DNA from: Pseudomonadota bacterium | Lineage (GTDB): Bacteria; Pseudomonadota; Alphaproteobacteria; Rhodospirillales; 2-02-FULL-58-16 | Length of the DNA: 16,760 bases | NCBI GenBank assembly: GCA_022567015.1 | Contig: JADFHR010000040.1 | Coordinates: forward strand, 1-16,760 | Direction of reading: 5' to 3' | Part shown: piece by piece, positions 1 through 6,208 of the stretch | Numbering within the stretch: the first letter of the stretch is position 1 | Layout: each line of letters starts with the position of its first letter | Notes under the pieces: model-generated | What the model was told of the DNA's origin: nothing | Database searches by the model: none | The model's input: only the letters and a program-made list of their open reading frames with translations | Program-made: the position numbers and the translations under genes

Positions 1-301
1 AAGGCGGGTCCGACCCATCGGCCATGGTAACCACCATAAACTCCGTATCGGCTACCTCCAATCCGGTACGAATCGCATTCGCCGCCCCTTTTCCATACCG
101 GTTCCTGATCAACCGGAGGTCGATTTGAAAATCTTCCGCGGCGCTTTGGGCCGGGGCAATTGTCGTGTCCTCGTCGAAATCAAAAATAAGCAATACGCGA
201 TAGGGATCCTTCACCTCCCTTTGGATGGCATCCAGCACACCCCGGATGTTTTCCTGTTCGTTGTATACAGGGATGATGATCGATATGGGATCGTGGGACA
301 T
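1..301 (-). CDS. Family 2 glycosyltransferase, C-terminus beyond the left edge
   Basis: Reading leftward from an ATG at 301, the first 100 residues are visible before the window ends. The start SIIIPVYNEQENI (residues 7-19) is the classic GT-A nucleotide-binding opening of family 2 glycosyltransferases. Acidic stretches FDFDED (40-45) and MADGSD (93-98) sit where dolichol-phosphate-mannose-synthase-like members carry their nucleotide and metal-binding aspartates. The protein would transfer a sugar from an activated donor to a lipid or glycan acceptor at the cytoplasmic membrane face; the acceptor cannot be told. A CGGAAG Shine-Dalgarno lies just upstream. The gene starts 17 bases after the stop of the epimerase gene, so the two are probably one transcript for surface polysaccharide synthesis. 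The family call is firm; the substrate is unknown because the C-terminal part is missing. Confidence 0.85.
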   Translation of the reverse strand, partial: MSHDPISIIIPVYNEQENIRGVLDAIQREVKDPYRVLLIFDFDEDTTIAPAQSAAEDFQIDLRLIRNRYGKGAANAIRTGLEVADTEFMVVTMADGSDPP

Positions 302-318
302 GAATACTTCCGGTGGCG

Positions 319-1188
319 TTAAATCGTCCCAAGGCGGATTTGCTCATCCACCCAGGGAATGATCTCGTCCAGCGCTTTGTCCAGGGAGGTATTCGCTTCG
401 AACCCCAATACTCGCTTTGCCTTGGAAACATCGGGAATCCGTTTTTGGACGTCGTATTCAAAAGGGGTATCCGAGACGTAATTAAGTTCTTTGTCCGGAT
501 GTATTTTTTTCCAGATGGTTTCGGCAAGTTCCAGCACAGTGGTTGTCCGTGCTGTGGATAAATTGAAATCCTCGTTGATGGCGCCGGGATGCTCGATCGC
601 CAACCGTATCCCAACTCCCAGATCCCCGCCATAGGTATAATGGCGCACTTGGCTGCCGTCACCGAGAATATGCAACGGATCCTGGCCTTTGATGATCTTT
701 TGAATCAGGTCTGGCACCACATGTGACATGGCAAGCTGTACGTTTCCAGACATGACAACCTTGTCCACCTTGGCGCGCTGCTCTCCAATTCCTATGCAAT
801 TGAATGGGCGCATGATGGTATATGGGAGGCGATACTGTTCCCAGGCGCCCTTGGCGAAATATTCACAGGCCAGCTTTTGAAAACCGTAGGTGGACAAAGG
901 CGGCGGACATTTTAGCTGTTCTCCCTCAGGAGTCGGGAATACCTCAGAGCTTTCGAAAACCATCGAAGAGGACATAACGGAGATCTTTTGCAGTTTCTTT
1001 TCCTGGTGCGCCCAGATGGCAGCGTCGAATTCCGCGGCGATAATTCGCTCATTTTCCGCAATCAGGTCATAAGCCAACTCATGGAATAATGAGATTCCTC
1101 CAATGATGGCGGCGCATGCTACGAGATGGTCGCAAGTACTCAAAAGTTCCTTGAGCAGATCGACGTTTTTGGCATCGCCTTCTACGAA
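319..1188 (-). CDS. NAD-dependent sugar-nucleotide epimerase/dehydratase, 5'-truncated
   Basis: An extended short-chain dehydrogenase of the kind that epimerises or dehydrates NDP-sugars for glycan synthesis. Recognisable sequence begins at FVEGDAKNVDLLKELL (codons ending near 1188) and runs to a TAA at 319-321. It includes VMSSSMVFE (active-site Ser region), the catalytic YGFQK with Tyr at 886-888 and Lys at 874-876, MRPFNCIG, and a C-terminal half typical of the family (GDGSQVRHYTY). What is missing is the first 50-60 residues, including the GxxGxxG NAD-binding motif. The frame stays open to 1497, but that upstream part is the antisense of the neighbouring amidotransferase and has no Rossmann pattern. 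As it stands the protein could not bind NAD normally, so it is a broken gene or an assembly artefact. It sits 17 bases before the glycosyltransferase start and probably shared its operon. Confidence 0.8.
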   Translation of the reverse strand, partial: FVEGDAKNVDLLKELLSTCDHLVACAAIIGGISLFHELAYDLIAENERIIAAEFDAAIWAHQEKKLQKISVMSSSMVFESSEVFPTPEGEQLKCPPPLSTYGFQKLACEYFAKGAWEQYRLPYTIMRPFNCIGIGEQRAKVDKVVMSGNVQLAMSHVVPDLIQKIIKGQDPLHILGDGSQVRHYTYGGDLGVGIRLAIEHPGAINEDFNLSTARTTTVLELAETIWKKIHPDKELNYVSDTPFEYDVQKRIPDVSKAKRVLGFEANTSLDKALDEIIPWVDEQIRLGTI

Positions 1189-1848
1189 GGTCGGGGATGT
1201 CGGACCTTTCACGACCCGTTGCCCGGCTGCGAGTCCAAAATCGCTGAATTGGTGCGGACGCACACGGTCAAAAGCCTGAACGTCATTTGCCATATCCGCA
1301 AGGCAACGAACGGCCGCGTTTGCCTGGAAAACACCCATCCCTTCACACGCGAGCTGTGGGGACGAAGCTGGGCCTTCGCGCACAATGGGCGCCTGAAGGG
1401 GGTGAAGGATTGGCCGCTCAGGTTCTACAAGCCGATCGGCACAACAGACAGCGAGCACGCGTTCTGCTGGATTCTGGATCAAATCCGCCGGCATCATCCG
1501 GCTCCGCCCAAAAGGGACATGGCGGTGTTGCGCCTCGTCCGGGAGCTAACCGCGAGGCTGAACGGCTGCGGAACCTTCAACATGATGCTTTGCGACTCGC
1601 GCTACCTGTACTGCCACTGCAGCACGGATCTGAGCTGGCTAACGCGGCGCGCGCCCTTCGGCGAGGCGCACCTGATCGACACAGAACTGACGGTTGACTT
1701 CGCCAAAGAGACCACGCCGCGCGACATTGTCACGGTCATCACGACGCGGCCTTTGACCCACCATGAGCCGTGGCAGGTGATGGAGCGAGGCAGCATCGTT
1801 GTTTTTCGCGACGGCCTGCCGGTAGGAGCCTACCGGCAATCAGCCTAA
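1126..1848 (+). CDS. Class II glutamine amidotransferase (YafJ-like), 5'-truncated
   Basis: The protein matches the YafJ-type class II glutamine amidotransferases (Ntn-hydrolase fold). From base 1171 it reads GIAFYEGRGCRTF, then HIRKAT, ENTHPF, WAFAHNGRL and GTTDSEHAFCW, all in the family's usual order; residues such as the AHNG loop form the glutamine pocket. Family members begin Met-Cys, the Cys being the N-terminal nucleophile, about 35 residues before HxDGWGIAFY. Here the 15 residues from the ATG at 1126 to the GIAF match are translated from the antisense of the epimerase gene, so the true N-terminus and catalytic Cys are absent. The product is therefore expected to be inactive. The frame ends at TAA 1846-1848, 20 bases before the gluconolactonase-like gene, so the two probably form an operon. 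The family's physiological substrate is poorly known. Confidence 0.75.
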   Translation: MVASTQKFLEQIDVFGIAFYEGRGCRTFHDPLPGCESKIAELVRTHTVKSLNVICHIRKATNGRVCLENTHPFTRELWGRSWAFAHNGRLKGVKDWPLRFYKPIGTTDSEHAFCWILDQIRRHHPAPPKRDMAVLRLVRELTARLNGCGTFNMMLCDSRYLYCHCSTDLSWLTRRAPFGEAHLIDTELTVDFAKETTPRDIVTVITTRPLTHHEPWQVMERGSIVVFRDGLPVGAYRQSA

Positions 1849-1868
1849 TTATTGAGAAATGATCGAGC

Positions 1869-2840
1869 ATGACCACAGACAATCCCTTGAATGCCGGTTG
1901 GCGCGACCATCCCCGTTATCCCGATCCGGCAATCGAGACCCTCGACGAGAGGTTCGAGAAATACCGCATTTTCAGCGCCGCCGTGGAACGCCTCTACACC
2001 GGTTGCCGGTGGTCGGAGGGCCCGGTGTGGTTCGGTGACGGGCGGTATCTGCTCTGGAGTGACATACCCAATAATCAGATCCTCAAGTGGGAGGAGGAGA
2101 CTGGTTCGGTCAATGCCTTTCGCAGACCCTCCAATTTTGCCAACGGCAACACACGCGATCGACACGGTCGCCTCATCACATGCGAGCACGGGGGGCGACG
2201 GGTCACTCGTACCGAGTGTGACGGGACGGTCACCGTGCTGGTCGAAAACTGGCAGGGGAAACGGCTCAACTCGCCCAACGACGTGGTTGTGAAATCGGAT
2301 GGATCAGTTTGGTTCACCGACCCGCCGTTTGGCATCCTAGGAAACTACGAGGGCCATAAGGCTGAGCCCGAACTAGAGCAAGGCGTATACCGGATCGACG
2401 GGGAGAGCGGCGACATCTCGCTTGTGACCACGGATGTCCTGGGGCCGAACGGCCTTTGCTTCTCGCCCGATGAAAGGTTCTTGTACATCGTCGAATCTCG
2501 CGGTGTCCCGCATCGGAAGATCCTTGCCTACGATGTCGCTGAAAATGGCCGGGAGATCATGAACAAGCGGGTGCTAATCGACGCGGGTCCGGGGGGAACA
2601 CCAGATGGAATGCGCTGTGATATCGATGGCAATCTTTGGTGCGGCTGGGGCATGGGAACCGAGGCACTCGATGGCATTCTCGTCTTCGCACCTGATGGCA
2701 CGAAGATCGGTCGCATCGCCTTACCTGAGCGCTGTGCCAACCTTTGTTTCGGTGGGCCGAAGCGCAACCGGCTCTTCATGGCCGCGAGCCAGTCGCTCTA
2801 CGCACTTTACGTGAACACCCAGGGTGTTCCGGGCGGCTAA
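1869..2840 (+). CDS. SMP-30/gluconolactonase-like (LRE family) hydrolase
   Basis: A 323-residue six-bladed beta-propeller of the SMP-30/gluconolactonase/LRE-like family, which hydrolyses sugar lactones using one divalent metal ion. The expected ligands are all visible: Glu50 in WSEGPVW, Asn137 in NSPNDVV, Asn194 in GPNGLCF and Asp246 in TPDGM. Blade repeats of the DGxxWFT type recur (about 145-151 and 253-258). There is no clear signal peptide, so it is likely cytoplasmic. Length fits gluconolactonases of about 300 residues with a short N-terminal extension. It follows the amidotransferase by 20 bases on the same strand. The exact lactone (gluconolactone, another aldonolactone or a non-sugar lactone) cannot be read from the sequence. 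Confidence 0.9.
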   Translation: MTTDNPLNAGWRDHPRYPDPAIETLDERFEKYRIFSAAVERLYTGCRWSEGPVWFGDGRYLLWSDIPNNQILKWEEETGSVNAFRRPSNFANGNTRDRHGRLITCEHGGRRVTRTECDGTVTVLVENWQGKRLNSPNDVVVKSDGSVWFTDPPFGILGNYEGHKAEPELEQGVYRIDGESGDISLVTTDVLGPNGLCFSPDERFLYIVESRGVPHRKILAYDVAENGREIMNKRVLIDAGPGGTPDGMRCDIDGNLWCGWGMGTEALDGILVFAPDGTKIGRIALPERCANLCFGGPKRNRLFMAASQSLYALYVNTQGVPGG

Positions 2841-3368
2841 CAACGAACTCTCCGGTCATGTCGTCACTACGACTGCTCTTCCCCCAGGAGCCGACATTCC
2901 CGTGGCTTCGGCTGACTTCCGGTTGTGACCCACAACGGAAGTCGAGGCTGACCAATTCGTGACACGCTATACCGAAGGCTTCAGCCATTTCGTCACCTCC
3001 ATGACTGCTCCGGTTGCTTCCGGCTGGAGCGATCGCCGGGTGGGACTTGCACCCACTGGAAAAGCGCCGCCTTACCACGGCGCACACCCACAGCGGTCAT
3101 TCCGGCCGGCCGCTACGAAGTGGGTCGACAACCAGTATTAAAATCGCCTGACAGGACAGCTGTGTCCGGTGAAGGCCAAGACGTGCCCGCAGTGGATGAA
3201 GTGGCCCCCGGACAGCGATTCCCGTCCCCAATCAGGTCGATATGGAGCCGGACCTGACGTGGCCCGCCGGTTTACGCCCGCATTCGCCGTGGAAAGCGCT
3301 TCGTGCTACCATCATCGCCAACATGGGAGAGCCATTTGGGGAATCCCTGACCATTGGGAGTATCGATC
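2841..3368. other. Gene-poor stretch with hairpins
   Basis: No open frame here looks like a protein: those present are short and low in recognisable pattern. Besides the hairpin at 2914-2943, two small stem-loops lie in tandem: GGGTG 3038-3042 with CACCC 3050-3054, and GCGCCG 3064-3069 with CGGCGC 3078-3083. They could be the remains of a mobile or structured RNA element. I see nothing else in it. Confidence 0.5.
2914..2943. repeat. Inverted repeat (hairpin) after the gluconolactonase-like gene
   Basis: Arms 2914-2921 plus 2923-2927 pair with 2931-2943 to give a 13-bp stem (GACTTCCG then TTGTG) with one bulged G at 2922 and a three-base loop. It starts 73 bases after the gene's stop. No T-run follows on either strand, so it is not a typical intrinsic terminator; it may be a dispersed palindromic repeat or an mRNA 3'-end stabiliser. 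Confidence 0.6.
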
Positions 3369-3893
3369 ATGAGCAAAACATACGGTTGCCGCTGGTGTGC
3401 CGGCGATGGCGCCGAGGTCGAAGAGGTCTTGGAACGGCCGTTGTTGGATAAGCTCGGGGCCGAGGTGTCGCGCTATCAGGACAAGGACTTCCTCAAGGCC
3501 GCCATGGCGGTTTGCGCGCTGACCGCCATGGCCGACGACGAAGTCAAGCTCGAGGAGCGCTGCAGCATCAACTTCGCCATTCGCACCGAGCCAGCGTTGC
3601 AGGCCTTTGACGTGGACAAGGCGAGCGCCATCTTGGACGACTACATCGAGGGGCTCGAGCGCGATGGCGATGCCGCGAAGCAGGTGCTCTCGGAAAAGGT
3701 CCGCCGTGTCTCGAGCGATCACAAGCGGGCACGGACGCTAATGCGCGTCGCCTATCTGATCATTACCTCGGATTACGACGTGGACGAGAGGGAGCTTGCC
3801 GAGTTTCGCCGCCTCTGCGACCTGCTCGAGCTCGAGCCCGACGAGATTTGGCGCGACTGCAAGATTTGGAGCGAGGCCCGCAAGAGTGAGTGA
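3369..3893 (+). CDS. TerB-like (tellurite resistance TerB domain) protein
   Basis: A 174-residue acidic, all-helical protein resembling the TerB domain family. The N-half DFLKAAMAVCALTAMADDEVKLEE (about 40-63) and the C-half YLIITSDYDVDERELAEF (129-146) are two copies of the helix-acidic-loop-helix that the family uses to hold a divalent metal near the membrane. TerB proteins are linked to tellurite or general stress responses, but stand-alone TerB-like genes such as this usually have no proven role. The ATG at 3369 has GGGAG about 8 bases upstream; an in-frame TTG at 3354 is possible but lacks a better site. Residues 7-10 form a CxxC (CRWC), not part of the usual domain. It is isolated, with no other ter genes nearby. 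The family call is good; the function is open. Confidence 0.75.
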   Translation: MSKTYGCRWCAGDGAEVEEVLERPLLDKLGAEVSRYQDKDFLKAAMAVCALTAMADDEVKLEERCSINFAIRTEPALQAFDVDKASAILDDYIEGLERDGDAAKQVLSEKVRRVSSDHKRARTLMRVAYLIITSDYDVDERELAEFRRLCDLLELEPDEIWRDCKIWSEARKSE

Positions 3894-4794
3894 TGGCGGC
3901 GACGGGAGGCCTGCACCGCCCCATGAACCGCGTCGCCGAGGGCCCTGGAACGGGGCCGGTTACTTATTTAGGGCCCCTGCCAGGCGAAGGCGGAGTAGTG
4001 GGCTTTGCGGCTTTAGGACATTCGCTTTTAGACCAGACCTCTTCATCCGCTCAGTGTATCGCGGAATTCCAGCCTAAAGCGAGCGGTTGAAATCTCTCTC
4101 TTCGAGGCCGCCCTAGCGGACCCCGAGAACATGGTTCGCGAGGCGGCTGGCGCGGCACTCTCGGAATGGCGAAGCTCGTTTCACGACAGCGACTAGCCGG
4201 CTAAGGTGCAAGAGAGCGAGCTAAAGTCAATAGGCCGTCGAGAATTGCAGACTTCTAACACTCGTCTTTAGGTCTGCTTATGATGCTGTGGACGGCTTCC
4301 TCCACCGGCATCGCAATGTGCCAAAGTGCGGTTGCTATTGAAGATCGGCGAGAGTCTGCTTATGGCCGAGGGTGTTGAAGAACTATTTGGGGAGGTCCGA
4401 GGCGCACGATTGATTCGCCGACGTCCTCCAACGCCATCATGCAGAGGGCATAGCCCCTACTGCGGAGAGAACAGTGAACCCGGCAGGCGCATCACGGAGA
4501 GCTTGACATCCAACCCCGAGTTAGAGAACAGCCTGGGTCATTAGCGGACTTCAGTGCTTGCTCTGAAAATGGTCTGCTCTGAGGGGTAGAGCGGACATTG
4601 TCGCTCCGAACGTCTGCAACGCATCCGGAACCATTCGTGCCGTTGTCACGTGGCGGTGTGGAAATTGATCCTGAAAGCCGTCGAGGAGTTGCTCGACAAA
4701 AGCCCGCCAGGGGACCGGTCGGCCGTTCATTGATGTTGGCCGAAAAGGGCGCCGAAATGCGTCCCCGTGGTGACGTCTTGGTGACTTCAAAAGA
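3894..4794. other. Long stretch without an intact gene
   Basis: About 900 bases between the TerB-like gene and the tRNA terminator contain no convincing full gene. Short frames exist but have no family pattern or ribosome binding site. A possible coding remnant lies at 4089-4196. An 11-base sequence GTCTGCTTATG occurs at 4272-4282 and again at 4354-4364, and related GTCTGCT text recurs near 4571, which suggests decayed intergenic repeat DNA. Confidence 0.5.
4089..4196 (+). pseudogene. Possible HEAT-repeat protein remnant (C-terminal end)
   Basis: One frame reads EISLFEAALADPENMVREAA, continues GAALSEWRSSFHDSD and then stops at TAG 4194-4196. The pattern AL-x-D-x4-VR-x-AA-x-AL is that of one HEAT helical-repeat unit. 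Upstream the same frame soon meets a stop (about 4030) and has no credible start, so only the tail of a former gene could remain. It may equally be a chance match in 35 codons. No partner gene is next to it. Confidence 0.3.
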
Positions 4795-4828
4795 ACAAGG
4801 GCCTAGCCGTTTTCGGCTAGGGCCTTGT
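4795..4828 (-). terminator. Intrinsic terminator of the tRNA-Cys/tRNA-Asn transcript
   Basis: Arms 4795-4809 and 4814-4828 form a 15-bp stem with one G-G mismatch (4801/4822) and a four-base loop. Read on the minus strand the loop is AAAA and the stem is followed at once by a T-rich run (TTCTTTTG). It begins 7 bases after the end of tRNA-Asn, in the right orientation to end that transcript. Confidence 0.75.
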
Positions 4829-4834
4829 CTTTAT

Positions 4835-4910
4835 TGGCTCCGGCGGCTGGACTCGAACCAGCGACCCGATGATTAACAGTCATCTGCTCTGCCAACTGAG
4901 CTACGCCGGA
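4835..4910 (-). tRNA. tRNA-Asn (anticodon GTT)
   Basis: A 76-base tRNA with encoded CCA. The 5' TCCGGCG pairs with 3' CGCCGGA, followed by discriminator G and CCA. The D-loop (AGCTCAGTTGGCAGAGC), the anticodon arm GATGA-CTGTTAA-TCATC with anticodon GTT, and GGTTCGAGTCC of the T-arm are all present. It lies 6 bases from tRNA-Cys on the same strand and is ended by the adjacent hairpin. Confidence 0.95.
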
Positions 4911-4916
4911 TTACAC

Positions 4917-4990
4917 TGGAGGCGCGGGCCGGAATCGAACCGGCGTACACGGCTTTGCAGGCCGCTGCGTAGCCACTCCGCCACCGCGCC
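4917..4990 (-). tRNA. tRNA-Cys (anticodon GCA)
   Basis: A 74-base tRNA with encoded CCA. Acceptor arms GGCGCGG and CCGCGCC pair, with discriminator T as expected for Cys. The anticodon loop is CTGCAAA (anticodon GCA), and the T-arm reads CCGGTTCGATTCCGG. It is the promoter-proximal member of a two-tRNA unit. Confidence 0.95.
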
Positions 4991-5057
4991 AAATTACGGA
5001 AACCGCAGGCAGCCCGCAAGGGCATATCCCATGCCCCGCCGCAAGGGAAGGGGAACC

Positions 5058-5325
5058 TAGTACTCCCTTGCACGATTTCGCGCATCATACGACGGTCTTC
5101 CGAGGTTTCCGGCTAGGAGCGCGGCGCGCCGTGATGCTGGAGCATCACAAGCGGCGCGCGACGACGTCCGGGAGCCTCGGAAGACCGCCCTGCGGGTCGC
5201 GTTTCCCGCTCCCTCGGGGCGTCGGGAACGCTTGCCGATGGGTCCCCATCGCCCGCCCGTCCCCTCCTGCCGAGGGAACGGGAAACGCGATCGTATGGTA
5301 CGCGAAATCGTGCAAGGGAGTACTA
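5058..5325. mobile_element. Nested inverted-repeat element (MITE-like)
   Basis: A 268-bp element built almost entirely of paired segments. Terminal arms 5058-5092 and 5291-5325 match at 32 of 35 positions (25 perfect, three mismatches, seven perfect). Inside are two further arms. The first is 5093-5105 with 5175-5187 (13 bp perfect), capped by 5131-5138 with 5141-5148. The second is 5197-5208 with 5279-5290 (12 bp perfect), then 5210-5217 with 5270-5277, capped by 5236-5242 with 5245-5251. The whole would fold as a three-way junction with a linker at 5188-5196. The outermost bases are TA on both sides, which may be a target duplication of the IS630/Tc1 type (inference). It encodes no transposase and lies between the tRNA-Cys 5' side and the pcm-like gene promoter. 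Confidence 0.7.
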
Positions 5326-5372
5326 TGCCTTGCCGTTTCACCGGTCAAGGCGCCCGAATGCGCGTGCCGGCA

Positions 5373-5401
5373 TTGTATTCGGCGCATCAGGACTTTATAT
5401 A
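5373..5401 (+). promoter_or_regulatory. Putative sigma70-type promoter of the pcm-like gene
   Basis: A -35 box TTGTAT (5373-5378) and a -10 box TATATA (5396-5401) are separated by 17 bases, in an otherwise GC-rich sequence. Transcription would start near 5408, about 35 bases before the ATG at 5443. It lies just outside the inverted-repeat element, so that element is not required for it. Confidence 0.5.
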
Positions 5402-5442
5402 GCGCTCGGGTCACGATCGACCATCCGACCGACTGGATTGCC

Positions 5443-6093
5443 ATGGATTTCACCGCCGCCCGCCACAACATGGTGGAAAGCCAGATTCGCCCCAACCGGG
5501 TGAACGATCCCCTGGTGCTTTCGGCCATGGCCGAGCTGCCGCGCGAGACCTTCGTGCCCAAGGGGCTGCAGAGCATCGCCTACGTGGACGAGGACATCGC
5601 CATCGGCCCGGGGCGCTACCTCATGGAGCCCATGGTGCTGGCGCTGCTGTTGCAGGCGGGGGAAGTGCGGTCCACCGACGTGGTCCTGGATATCGGCTGC
5701 GGCACCGGCTACGCGGCCGCCGTGCTGGCGCCGATGGCGAGCACCGTGGTGGCCCTGGAAAGCGACGCCGGCCTGGCCGCCCGGGCCGCCGGGATCCTGG
5801 CCGAACTGGAACTCGACACCGTCGACGTGGTGACGGGGCGGCTGGAAGACGGCTACCCCAAGCAGGCTCCCTACGACGTGATCTTTTTCGGCGGCGCGGT
5901 GTCCCGGGTGCCGTCCGCCATCACCGATCAATTGGCCGACGGCGGGCGTCTGGTGGCGGTGATCGCCGGCGACGGCCTGGGCAAGGGGACGCTGCTGACG
6001 CGCCACGGGGGCGCCGTGTCGCGGCGCGAGATATTCGACGCCGGCACGCCGTTCCTGCCCGGGTTCGCCCCCGTCCCCACGTTCACCTTCTAG
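5443..6093 (+). CDS. Protein-L-isoaspartate O-methyltransferase family protein
   Basis: A 216-residue SAM-dependent methyltransferase of the isoaspartyl methyltransferase family. PRETFVP (33-39) is the family's N-terminal signature. VVLDIGCGTGY (80-90) is SAM-binding motif I, VVALE about 20 residues on holds the ribose-binding acid, and YDVIFFGGA is the post-I strand region. Classical repair enzymes carry a T-x-S-x-P loop for the isoaspartyl substrate; here that place reads GRYLMEPMV (57-65), so the true substrate may differ. The frame is open back to 5068, but that part is translated from the inverted-repeat element and lies before the likely promoter, so the ATG at 5443, where homology begins, is preferred. 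Its ribosome binding site is weak. It is first in the block with tolC, popZ and valS. Confidence 0.85.
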   Translation: MDFTAARHNMVESQIRPNRVNDPLVLSAMAELPRETFVPKGLQSIAYVDEDIAIGPGRYLMEPMVLALLLQAGEVRSTDVVLDIGCGTGYAAAVLAPMASTVVALESDAGLAARAAGILAELELDTVDVVTGRLEDGYPKQAPYDVIFFGGAVSRVPSAITDQLADGGRLVAVIAGDGLGKGTLLTRHGGAVSRREIFDAGTPFLPGFAPVPTFTF

Positions 6094-6208
6094 GGGAATT
6101 CGTAATACCCCGCCCCTGATCTTTGCCTTCCTCTGCCGACGTGGGTAAACTGGATGTGTCGGCCGGTCCGAAAAACCAAGAAACGGCGGGCCTGAGGGAG
6201 GGGGCTGT

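Noticed and set aside
1189..1497. Upstream extension of the epimerase frame on the minus strand
   Set aside because: It is the antisense of the amidotransferase gene and lacks the Rossmann NAD motif expected at that place.
4598..5060. Short plus-strand frames over the tRNA genes
   Set aside because: The translations come from tRNA antisense sequence; the tRNAs are complete.
4835..5325. tRNA-linked integration site for an island
   Set aside because: No integrase gene and no repeat of a tRNA 3' end was found; the tRNAs are intact and the neighbouring element has its own terminal repeats.
5068..5442. N-terminal extension of the pcm-like protein
   Set aside because: It is translated from the inverted-repeat element, precedes the likely promoter and has no homology to the family.
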